Assembly (NCBI GenBank): GCA_037953745.1
Contig: JBAKBP010003104.1
Coordinates: forward strand, 62,001-126,000
DNA length: 64,000 nucleotides
Source of the DNA: Lithodes maja
Taxonomy: Eukaryota; Arthropoda; Malacostraca; Decapoda; Lithodidae
Direction of reading: 5' to 3'
How positions within the stretch are numbered: the first letter of the stretch is position 1; each line of letters opens with the position of its first letter. The position numbers and the translations under genes were made by a program. Shown one piece after another: positions 20,266 through 30,091 of the stretch. Under the pieces are notes generated by a model. It was not told the origin of the DNA, did no database searches, and was given only the letters and a program-made list of their open reading frames with translations.

Positions 20266-20405
20266 TCTTTACCCATTCAGTACCAGTTACATCCTTTTTA
20301 TTATTTCATGACAACTATTAGACAATTAAATTCAACTTAGGAAGGACATGTAGGCCTAGGCCTTATATCTACCAAATTTAAAGGCTACAGACTCTCGATT
20401 AATCC
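20266..20405. mobile_element. Half copy of palindromic TTAA MITE (family M1)
   Basis: Shares with the complete M1 copies the segments around AGACAATTAAATTCAACTTA, GGAAGGACAT, AAAGGCTACAGACT and TTAATCCTT. Only about one arm and the centre remain, and TAGGCCTAGGCC has been inserted. Confidence 0.6.
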
Positions 20406-20409
20406 TTAG

Positions 20410-21022
20410 GTACCACACATTTATTAGTGGCCCCTCCATCATTCACGATGAGCCTTATACAGTATTAATGGTTCTTCAAACTCATGCGTCAGTTGTTTGA
20501 ACCAACCGCCTCAGAGTGTTAACCTCTGAAGTGCGCACGGGGGTAATTGAAAACGTCCCCCTGTGCTGACGTATTTGAGGTGTTTCCGTCACTAAAATAT
20601 TCATTGTACCATTAATAGCATTAATAATTATCCATATGCGCCTATTATGGGTTGATTATAAAGGTATTAACCTGAAACAACAATAAAACGAGTGAAAACA
20701 GCGTTTGGATGGTCAAAATCGGAGATATAGCCCGCGAGTTGTATAATGTATGGGTGAGGCAAGCTACCTTCCCGCCAATTTCCCCCAAGGTCACTGAGAC
20801 ACAGTCGATCGATATTCTCTCTCTCTCTCTTGCACTCGATTGCCATCAGTGATGACAACACCCTGCTTGCAACTCGCTAATGTTAGCACGAAAATATACC
20901 TCAGAATAAGGGAATAATAGGGAAAATAGGTGATAACTGAAGGATAGGAGGAAAGTGGGGAAAGAGGGGAGGTAGAGGACTGAGATTTTGCATGGCCCAG
21001 GGGCCAAAAAAAAATAAATAAA

Positions 21023-21056
<34 letters not shown>

Positions 21057-21260
21057 CGATGTCAAAAGTTGATTTTTAATTTTACTTACTCAGGAGAGTC
21101 TTCCCGCAGTCCGCCGGGGGAACTCTTAAGAGTCTCCCCGCAGCTCCCGGGTTAAAGAGACCTACATCGTAAGTGTACGCTCATTCTCTTACGGAATCGG
21201 CATTATGATCGGGAGCTCACAAAGAAAAAACTTTGTAAAAAAATAATAATAGAAAAATTA
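20410..21260 (+). mobile_element. DIRS-like element 5' terminal repeat (T1), split by a TTAA element
   Basis: From TTTATTAGTGGCCCCTCCAT through about 20518, continuing at 21156-21260, this aligns with the reverse complements of 35440-35700 and 23546-23965. Shared landmarks are CATCATT(C/G)ACGAT and GAAAAAACT(n)GTAAAAAA. The 637-bp element at 20519-21155 interrupts it. Confidence 0.55.
20519..21155. mobile_element. TTAA-flanked non-autonomous piggyBac-like element, family M4 copy A
   Basis: Begins TTAACCTCTGAAGTGCGCAC and ends CAGCTCCCGGGTTAA, with TTAA at both edges as expected for piggyBac target duplication. Nearly identical to copy B at 24676-25297, including an A-run/T-run block near 21005-21056 that varies in length. 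No transposase. Confidence 0.8.
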
Positions 21261-22475
21261 ATTAGAACTACTAAAATCAATGCTTCCCATCGTGTGGATG
21301 TTCAAAGCGTGGGTGTGCCCTCAGTCGCTGCTGTGCCTATAGCGCCATTCGCCCTTCGCACTCTGGGGCCCGTTGCGGACGGACATGCGTTTGCCGACCT
21401 CTCTTCATTCTGCATTCTACGGTCTCTACTAGTCAGTCTTTTGCTCATTTGTATTATCTGAGATGTTCTATAATAGGTTTAGATTAGATAGGTCGGGCGT
21501 CCCCATTGGCACGGCCCCCAGGAGTGTTTTTATAAGGGAGATTAGGTTGGTGTCCCCTCGTTCGCCTGTGAACTTGGCCGCCATAGTTTTTTTGTATTTT
21601 GTGCTCTCAGGTTAGCCTAATTAGTTATCTAGGAGGCTTATTGATCCAGGGCACCGCTTTTCGGCTACCTTTCTGGTAGGCTAAGCGGTTTTGTGTTCAT
21701 CGGCAGACTCTATAGTTTAAGAGTTGCTTCACGTGGTGAAGAACTTTCTATTGTTTTCTGCATCGTCCCTTCCATGCGAGCTGTTCGTCATGATGAGGTT
21801 GGCTACTGGTTTCTTCCTGGAGGTAATAGTATTGCTGTGTCGTCATGCTGCTTGCCCTAGGCCTCGTGGCCAGCCTCGATGTAGGGGTGTTTTATGGCTA
21901 GGTTGTATTATTATTATTAATTGTTAATTTTAATAATTGTAGCCACAAGATGAGACCTTCACTTTCATGACTAATTTGTTATTAATGAAAGGAAGGTGTC
22001 AGGAGACGTCCTGGCAATTATAAATATGTATGTGTTGTGTTGGGCTATCTTGTTGCAAACGAGTTAGAAAACAAAATGTTCGGTTCAACTCTTCCGGCGG
22101 AAAATAGCCGAGTGCTATGATTACCGGAGGCTCTCTAAGGCGGGCTAGAGTAACGATCCAAGTAACCTGTTCGTGGTCGAGCGCCAGAACTATAATTCCC
22201 GGCGGAAGGGGAAGGCTTCCAAACGGGATTTTGGCTCAGCCGGAATGACTCGCCTATATTAAAAATATCCTCACACGGCGGGGAAGACTTCTACTCCGTC
22301 GTCATGGCGGAAGGGTCAATCAATCCGTCAGCGGGACGGGTGAGTTTAGTTAACGGAGCTCCGTCAGTGAGGCGGAGAAATAATGCTAACAAATCTCGAG
22401 GCGTAACATGAGTGTACATATTGCTCCTGCTCCTAATTTCATTGCAAAAAATTAGCATGGTAATCATGTCTTTTC
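21261..22475. other. Non-coding stretch between DIRS-like terminus and recombinase
   Basis: No intact gene. It is probably the internally deleted body or long 5' region of the DIRS-like element. The part at 22080-22400 has GGCGGA-type words but no readable domain. Confidence 0.4.
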
Positions 22476-22830
22476 AGAATTTGAAGTTCCGTCTCTTAAA
22501 CAAGGCGATAGGCACCACTTGCTTTGCCCGATGAAATCGCTCATGTTATATATGCGGGAACCTCAACCAACTCAGGCTGGGTCCCTCTGGGTCTCCCGGA
22601 CAGGTAAACGTCTCCAAAAGCGTCAGTTAGCAGCATTATTAGTTAAAATTATCAGGGAGAGTAATCCGGGTGTTCTTGCACGGTCACACGATATACGTAA
22701 ATGGGCTGCTTCACTCCGATTTTTACATAATTACTCCCTTGAGGATATGCAACAGACCAACTTATGATCTTCTACTCATACATTTCTTACACGTTACCTG
22801 TCCGTGGCACTCCTGAAACCTTCTTGACGA
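22476..22830 (+). pseudogene. DIRS-type tyrosine recombinase, C-terminal fragment
   Basis: The frame reads through a LCPMKSLMLYMREPQ segment typical of the YR of DIRS retrotransposons, then SHDIRKWAASL with the H-x-x-R catalytic pair at about 22684-22701, and LTRYLS with the candidate nucleophile tyrosine at about 22795. A TGA at 22765-22767 sits where related recombinases usually have Trp, so the copy is dead. The first half of the recombinase and all of RT/RNase H are missing. In DIRS elements the YR cuts and joins circular DNA intermediates instead of an integrase. It lies between a 5'-type (20410) and a 3'-type (23423) terminal repeat in the expected orientation. Confidence 0.72.
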
Positions 22831-23422
22831 TGTGTAGCTTTAAGGCAGAAAGTCTAGTTTTAAGCTTTAATTTTGTGTTAAAAAGGGGGGGGGGGGGGAG
22901 GGGAGTGTTCTAGCTAAGGCCTCCTATCTGCCTCCTATGTGATACAACATGATCGTGAGAGTACAAGGTTCATGTGATAACCCATTCCTAAGACTGAAGT
23001 AAGTCTAGTCAGGAAAATTATTTTTATACTTTATGTATGGCAATAGAGTATTAATTTATGCTCAGTAATCTTAAGATTATTTATATATGCATTTGTACAA
23101 ACCTATTTTGTAATATAGTTGGCTACCTGTTGATACAGCGATATATATGTCGTACCTTTTATCAGTATTTACAAAGAGACGAATATTGATTTATTTATTA
23201 TCATAAACTAAATGTATAGTTTTATGTGCATGATATCCTACTGTCTATCCTAACATTCAGGTTATTATGCAACAGGTTAACCCTTAATAAACGCCGCCTG
23301 TAAACCCTTTTCTATTTTTCTCATTTAACATTGATCGTTTTTGTGTTTTTTTATTAACCTAAGTAATTTGTTAGTGGTTATGATATTCCTGATGAATGTC
23401 CCCCTCCAGACTTGAGACAACA
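22831..23422. other. AT-rich 3' non-coding part of DIRS-like remnant
   Basis: Contains a G-run at 22886-22904 and otherwise AT-rich sequence; no gene seen. Confidence 0.4.
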
Positions 23423-23545
23423 GGCGCATCGTCAATGATGAAGGGGTCACTCATAAATTATAGGTTTGAGTCCCGAAGGGAAGAAGGAAAACCTAATATT
23501 TAGTAGTGGCCCCGGAATCATTGACGATTCTGGCCCTCCCTTTCA
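23423..23545. repeat. DIRS-like terminal repeat hairpin
   Basis: CATCGTCAATGATG on the plus strand near 23429 and ATCATTGACGAT near 23532 face each other. The segment 23450-23543 also occurs inverted at about 23884-23960 with few differences. Confidence 0.6.
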
Positions 23546-23965
23546 TCCCCTTCCCATTCATCTGCTGTATTTTAGAGAGTCTTTATATATCAGTAAAGAA
23601 AGATGATCGCTCTGAGGGACTGAGGTGACACGCACATTAGACAGCAGAAGCCTGAGAAGTGCAATAGCTGGATCATGTTTATTTTTATTATTATTGATTA
23701 TTTTTTACTAGTTTTTTCTAGTAGTGGTATCCACATCATATAGGACGAGTCCATGAGTGGTTTTGTTATATTTAAGAGCGTTTCGCTCACGATGTGTGGC
23801 AATCGCATTTGTTCTCACTCCTAGGCGGGAAGTTTGAAAGGCAAGCCCGAGTTCAAAAATTGGCCATAAACAATGTTAAGGCACATCGTCAATGATTCTG
23901 GGGTCACTACTAAATATTAGGTTTTCCTTCTTCCCTTCAGGACTCAAACCTATAATATCACTGGT
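23546..23965 (-). mobile_element. DIRS-like terminal region T2, minus orientation
   Basis: The reverse complement aligns with T1 and T3 around ATCATTGACGAT, CATCGTGAGCGAAACGCTCT and GAAAAAACTAGTAAAAAATA. A convergent second terminus beside the 3' repeat of the plus-strand remnant suggests head-to-head remnants or the internal complementary region of one element. Confidence 0.5.
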
Positions 23966-24247
23966 TCTACTACTCTGTATGAAATCAGGATGGACAAATT
24001 ATTAGGCTTTGTGGCTAACAGTGATGTTAAGAAGACAATGGAAAATCACCATACACTACATGATGCCAAATTTGCTCAGCTGGATAAATTACTGTACAAA
24101 AGTTTTTTGTTGAAGTGTGTTGAGGGGCGACCACTGATTGGACCAATACTTTTTGAACATTTCAGGGAAATAAAAAAAACAAAAAAACATAATATACTAC
24201 TACTGCTTCAATCAATAATGGTGAGCTTTTATTTTGCTTTTGTTTAA
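23951..24247 (+). pseudogene. pogo/Tigger-like transposase N-terminal fragment (CENP-B type HTH)
   Basis: The frame enters near 23951 (TYNITGSTTLYEIR) and runs to a stop at 24247. KLLGFVANSD, then LDKLLYKSFLLKCVEGRPL and GPILFEHFREIKK, follow the order of the second HTH of Tigger/jerky/CENP-B proteins, where LYKWF and SGP.L are usual. Here LYKSF and IGPILF replace them. No DDE catalytic domain follows; an I-like LINE tail begins at 24250. A similarity search would settle this family call. Confidence 0.45.
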
Positions 24248-24249
24248 CA

Positions 24250-25458
24250 ATTAGTTTAACCAGACCACTGAGTCACTGCAAGAGACTCTCATAGGGCTGG
24301 CCTTAGCTAACGCCAAGGGTCTGAGAATGTTGGGGGCGAATCAGGCCAGTAATGAGAGTGAGATGTCCGGTCTTGGGAATAAGAATGTAAGTAGATGAGA
24401 CATATCAAATTTTATCAATGAGCAAACAGACTTTAAGAAAACGGACATTCTTGATGGAAAAGGTAGGAGAATCCGACAGTATATCAGAGTAAGTCTTCCT
24501 GCCAAAACACAAAGTACGTTGGTGAGAGTATAGCGGGCATTCAGGTAAAGGGTCGTGCGGTGATAACATTAAATACCCATGTGTTAATCTAGTATGGCCA
24601 ATGCGAAGACGAGTAAGCAGAACCTCCAGAGTTCGGGAGGGCTGGAAAGAGGACTGCCATAGACATGGGGAATGCTTAACCTCTGAAGTGCGCATGGGGG
24701 TAATTGGAAACGTCCCCCTGTGCTGACGTATTTGGGGTGTTTCCGTCACTAAAATATTCATTGTGCCATTAATAGCATTAATACTTATCCATATGCGCCT
24801 ATTATGGGTTGATTATAAAGGTATTAACCTGAAACAACAATAAAACGAGTGAAAACAGCGTTTGGATGGTCAAAATCGGAGATATAGCCCGCGAGTTGTA
24901 TAATGTATGGGTGAGGCAAGCTACTTTCCCGCCAATTTCCCCCAAGGCCACTGAGACACAGTCGATCGATACTCTCTCTCTCTCTCTTGCACTCGCTTGC
25001 CATCAGTGATGACAACACCCTGCTTGCAACTCGCTAATGTTAGCACGAAAATATACCTCAGAATAAGGGAATAACAGGGAAAATAGGTGATAACTGAAGG
25101 AGAGGAGGAAAGTGGGGAAGGAGGGGAGGTAGAGGACTGAGATTTTGCATGGCCCAGGGGCCAAAAAAAAAAAATTTTTTTTTTTTTTTTTTTTTTTTCG
25201 ATGTCAAAAGTTGATTTTTTTTTTCACTCACTCATAAGAGTCTCCCCGCAGTCCGCCTTGGGGACCCTTAAGAGTCTCCCCGCAGTTCCCGGGTTAATGG
25301 AGCGTAGCTCATTAGTTGGGGATTGTGATGGCCACAACATGTGCCATCGACGCCGAATAACAGAGGTCAAAGACGCTAGCTAGTCCTCCACCGGGAGACA
25401 TGTCTGAGAGAGCGGTAAATTAACAGCAGCCTTAGCAGTACGATCAACGTGTTCATTG
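24250..25458 (-). mobile_element. I-like LINE 3' fragment, split by TTAA element
   Basis: Minus strand: RNase H C-terminal region with GNEHVDRTAKAAV near 25390-25455, then a LEVLLTRLRIGHTRLTHGYL block near 24570-24630, and the family 3' tail (plus-strand AGTTTAACCAGACCACTGAG) at 24252. 5'-truncated at a C-run (25459-25474). The M4 copy B insertion at TTAA splits it. Confidence 0.75.
24676..25297. mobile_element. TTAA-flanked piggyBac-like element, family M4 copy B
   Basis: Starts TTAACCTCTGAAGTGCGCAT and ends CAGTTCCCGGGTTAA; 622 bp, highly similar to copy A. The LINE sequence resumes directly on either side, so it transposed into the LINE. Confidence 0.82.
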
Positions 25459-25639
25459 CCCCCCCCCCCCCCCCTATTCTTCGCCCAGAATGGGTGTCAC
25501 TTTTCTCAGTACAAAAAACTCTAAAGCCGTGAATACTTAAAACAACTATTAGTGAAGAGAGAGAGATCGGGACCGGTGTGCAAGTATACCAGGAAATGAC
25601 ATTTTACTCGAAGATCTAAAACTAAAAAACTAAAAAACA

Positions 25640-26261
25640 TTTCAGGGATCGAGGCAACTCTCTTTTTATGGGTAAAACAAACAGCTCGAGAATTCTTCAC
25701 TGACGAGCAGTTGGCCGTGATATATAAAAGTCATGTGCGTTCTCAGATGGATTACTGTTCACCTCTGTGGGGTGGAAGTGGAGTGGTTGCATTGAGGCAG
25801 TTGGACAAAATTCAAAATAAAGCTATTAGATTAATCAATAACCCTGCAATCACACAGGACCTTCCTACATTATCCATACGAAGAAACGTTGCATCCCTTG
25901 CATTATTCTACAGATATTTTCACAGCAATTGTTCCGAGGAACTTGCTTCAATTGTGCCGCCTCTCCACATCTTTCCCCGTAGAACTAGGGCAGCTGAGAG
26001 TGCCCATGAATTTACACTTTCTCCCCCACAATGCAGAACTTCTGCTTATCAGAATTCATTTATCCCCAGAGCTACTACTCTTTGGAATTCACTTCCCTCG
26101 AATTGGTTTCCACAAACTTACAATCTACAAATGTTTAAATCCAGTTGTTACAAACATTTTATGAATGGAGGATGCCTTTAGGCACATGGACCTTTTTGTT
26201 TTATCTGTGTTTTTCCTTCCTCCGTTCATTGTCTCTTAAAAAAAAAAAAAAAAAAAAAAAG
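25640..26261 (+). mobile_element. 5'-truncated CR1/L2-like LINE, 3' end with poly(A)
   Basis: The C-terminal part of a Jockey-supergroup ORF2 is followed by a short 3' UTR and an A-run at 26239-26261. Confidence 0.65.
25711..26181 (+). pseudogene. LINE ORF2 C-terminal fragment
   Basis: 156 codons, open. YKSHVRSQMDYCSPLWGG and LDKIQNKAIRLI are the post-RT thumb/connection motifs shared by CR1, L2 and Jockey-like LINEs, and LWNSLPSNWFP is the usual C-terminal motif. The RT catalytic core is absent because of 5' truncation, so the frame is a dead fragment although it has no stop. The assignment to CR1/L2 rather than another Jockey-supergroup clade is uncertain. Confidence 0.65.
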
Positions 26262-27357
26262 CTCGTAGACAAAACAAGAGCTGGCGTATATCTAAGGTTA
26301 CTTAACTTATCTTCTGAGTCCTCCTTTTGCATCGGAGGACCAGAATGCTATGCTGGGTAATACGCCGGGGGAGCTTTGAAAGTTACTAGTTTACCTCGAG
26401 CAAGCTCGATTATAAGGACCAACTCATCGGCAGATTTGGCCGGCGCGGAGTGTGCTTCCTCGGCGTAATACCACGAACTTAACTTTTTATGCATAAAAAA
26501 CAGTTTGAGGTGAATAACTAAAAAGACTTTGTGCTTTGAAACCAAAAAAGGGAAAAAACTCGGTAAGCCGACCCGGCATAGGCAAGCGTAGCTCAGGAAT
26601 TGTCGAACCTTTGCGTAGCAAGTCCTATCGTAGAGAAAACTTTAGATGGTGCCTCTCAATGAGTCTCATTGTAGAGAAAACCTGAGGTGGTTCTATCCTA
26701 CTCTGATGGAGTTAATCTGATGGTGATTAGGCTTAAAAGTTTCTACCTGTCCCGGCGGGATCAGTTTCCGCCGAGGACCGAACTGGGATTGATTGGCAAG
26801 GAGGGGCAGCCGCTTAGGTCAAGTCTATTCAACCCCGATCTGATTCCGCCGAGGACCTTACTTTACTTTATTGGTAACGAAGAAAGGCTGCTTAGGACCA
26901 GTCTATTAATCCCGGCGGACCGAGGGCGAGCCGAGAGTGGGTCTACGTGTCCGGAGCCCTACTTGGCAGCAGAGGAGACTAGGCATGTCTAGCCTAGTCC
27001 GGATGAGTGGAATTAGGACTCCCTTCTGTCCCGAGGTAACTGATCAGTAATGTGAGCGAGGAGATAACTGAAGCTATTTACTCATGGGAATTGGATCTGA
27101 GGCGGAAAAACTAGCCGCCGTCCGTGAAGGGGTTTCCTATGCCCCTGCCTTCCCAAGGAGAGGAATTAACAATCTTACTCGCACCTGTCCGAAGGAGAGG
27201 GGGAGTCCTAAAACCTCTTTTATCAAACAATACGACTTGGCCGAATTTTGATATTATGACTGTGACGTCTACCAGCGTTGGCAGAATCGCCTCTCGTTAG
27301 CCACTAGCGCTCGCCAGGGCAGTGAGAATGTTGTTCTTTCTTTCATAGTACTCGCAT
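26262..27357. other. Unassigned stretch, possibly degenerate DIRS-like pol
   Basis: No intact gene. An open frame at 26687-26992 (+) contains LSRRDQFPPRTELGL followed by a similar DLIPPRTLLYFIG segment. This recalls the LSRRDQxPPTEW motif I associate with DIRS pol after RNase H, but the match is short. Confidence 0.25.
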
Positions 27358-29100
27358 TGTTACAGACAGTCCAGTGGTGGTCTTTATTTTCGTCTGTGAC
27401 AACGGGAAGTATTTTATATCATGAGTAGAATATAAGATGCATTGTAGTGTGAAGTTGAGAGAGAGAGAGAGAGCGGGCAGCGAGGGGGTAGTGAGTGTTG
27501 CCTCCCTCCTCCCTCCTCCTCCCGGAGTTTTCCCGCCCGTGCAGGCTTTCTCTCGCCTCTGATTGGCTGGTGGTTCCTGGCGCGTTCTAGGGGCCTGCTG
27601 CCTTGTGACGTATCGGCCCGTGATTGGCCGACCATCGCGCCTTTGTGGGCTCCTGTGGTCCACAGGAGCTGTTCTCCTCGGAGCAGGCTAGGGGCGCACA
27701 CGACTAACAACCTTTTTACAACTGTCCCCCATATCTCCACCATTCTGAAACTGTCTCTCTCACTCAACTTCCTTTCTTTCATTCCTCTAATCTTTTAACG
27801 TCACAGCACTCCCTTTGGGTTCTGTACACGATTTCATATCGGCCCATCGTATTGTGTGCGTCGCTCTCATATATATTTACATGTACAGTATTAGAATAGG
27901 CTAGAAGGGTTCTTAGTCTATGGAGGTTTGATGACTCTGTGTGTGTCTCCCTCAGTGTCCTTAGTCTATGGAGGTTTGATGACTCTTTGTGTGTGTCTCC
28001 CTCATTATCATTAGTGCTCTGCTCGGTTATTTAATGCTAGACTGGGATGAGGTTTCTGTTGTCGTTGTCACCGATGTGTGTACGGTTTGCTTATACCTAC
28101 ACGACTTCGACGGTTTCTGTGGTAGCCTAGGTCGTCCTTTTGGTTGTGTCTTTTGCGAGTGCAGCATCGTGTTGTAAGAGGGCATTAGCCTACTACCTTA
28201 TAACACAGTGCTGCCTCTTTGCTTGACTTTAGAGGGATCGCCAGGGTAGAACCAGATACTTGAGATCTGGATCTACCAAGAGAGCATCCCCGTCATTAAC
28301 GTAACTTTAATCATACCGCCTTAAGGACAACGCTAGGCTATGAGCCTGTCTTGCTCAGCCACAGTTTCCTAACCTTGATATCCCAGCTAGACTTTATTCG
28401 CCTAGCAGACACTAGTTAGGACATAAGCTCTTTTTGTTATGTATGCATTATTATTCACAGCATTTATTAGTCTGGGTTGTTGTTGAGTTGCACAACCATA
28501 GCAGACGGTTTCGTTGATGAGGAAGTACTTCTTTTAGTGTCGAGCATTACTGTCGTTGCGCATTTATAGTATTCCTGTGTCAGTTAACATTATATGTCCT
28601 ATCTTTTAGTGTATTCAGTCTACACGTGTGGTGTCCTGCCTCCTGCCTTTATATAATTTAAGATACGAGCATCTTATGAGCATCAGACTTTCTGCAGAAG
28701 TTTCCAGGTCTATGCTGTAGGACTATACTTCACTTTCTTTCAGATAGGAGTGAAGAGTTTATTGTTGTTTAGAGTAACTGTATTGAAGCATCTTTTTATT
28801 GTATTAAATCTTGCAGTGATTTAATTGATCTTTCCATAGCTTCCCTTTTATGCATTTTAACGTAACTTGCATCTTGTTTGTTATCAGGCTATACCAGTGT
28901 GGGTTAGCCTGAAGTAGAGTACATTTATGCCCAGTTAAGGATACCCCGTTATCGCAGATTAACTCTGGAGGGTATAGGTGTTTTTGTTCGCCGGCATATA
29001 AGTTCGAGGGTTTGGATCTAGCGTACCATTGTTGCATAGTGCCCTATTACTAGTCCAATCATTAAGTGCCCTTGTTTTATTCGTAGCCCCGGTCGTAACA
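27358..29100. mobile_element. Candidate solo or orphan LTR, 1.7 kb
   Basis: Left edge TGTTACAGAC and right edge GGTCGTAACA form a near-perfect terminal inverted pair of TG..CA type. No target duplication, primer site or purine tract is convincing, so orientation and element are unknown. It contains a (GA)n tract near 27458 and a tandem duplication. Confidence 0.35.
27912..28005. repeat. 48-bp tandem duplication
   Basis: CTTAGTCTATGGAGGTTTGA begins at 27912 and again at 27960; the two copies differ only near the GTGTGT run. Confidence 0.85.
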
Positions 29101-30091
29101 TGACAAACTGAGACAGCTGGGAAATCACAATCCTGGGAGTGAGCTACGCCTGCCTTTGACGGTCAGAAGAATACACATATATATGGAGACCCCACCACCT
29201 GGCCGGTATTGGGAGCACACGAGGGAATGGGTTCTGAAATCCACTTTCCGGTCGGCTCCCTGTCTCGCTGGACCTTACTAATTAATGTAACTCTACCTTA
29301 CAAGGTCCTCATTCCGCCATGGGTTGGAAGATGTCAGGGAAATATGTGAAATATGGTACTTAAGACGATGAGCATCTCGTTACAATAGGAAAACCATCTG
29401 GTTGTACTTGTATGTTGCGTAACAGAGGGGACTAAACACCCATTATCTAGTGGGAAAAACTTAATTGCCTAGGGAGAAAAACTACGTCCCGGCGCCCAGA
29501 GCGGGGTAGGCATTACCTACTAGCTTAAAAAACGCAAACAATAATCCCCTAGTGGGGTAAAAAGGTTAGGATGGCCAAAAATTCTGCCGATTACTCTATG
29601 ACTACTGACAAGACATAGAGGATGGCCGGCCACCGGCGGACCTCTACCTGGCCCTTGGCCATGAGGTATCTGCCTCTGAAGGAAGTCTTCGTTTAGGTAG
29701 AACAGCCGCGGCGTATATATACTCCGAGGACTGTTGACAAACCTTCTCATTAGTGTTCCGCCTTTATTTTGTCCGGTCATCAGGGAGAGCGCTCACCTTA
29801 ATTATGGGTGCCGAGTAGGATATTGCATAGCCTCCCGTATCACGACCGTTATGCACTCGAGGACGCAGCCCAAATGTGCAGCAGAAAAATACTTTGGCGC
29901 AGCCAAGGCGCGGTAACACAGTCTCCTATCTCGAACCCCTGTGCCCAGCTTGGCTTAGAGGAGGAGGCAAGATTACGTGAAGCAGCATTCTTCGGACAGA
30001 AAAGTTGGGTCTAAAAGATAACTTCTGGTGAGGCTCCGGTAAATCGTCCACCGATCGCCGGCCATCCAGGGTATGCTGAACTTAGGGATAA
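29101..30091. other. No gene recognised
   Basis: Short ORFs only. TCCCGGCGCCCAGAGCGGGG near 29488 resembles a segment near 34210, which suggests both belong to one element family. Confidence 0.4.

Noticed and set aside
27358..29100. Left LTR of the minus-strand gag-like element
   Set aside because: No matching right copy upstream of the gag-like frame and no purine tract at 29101; the terminal repeat T3 is a better partner.
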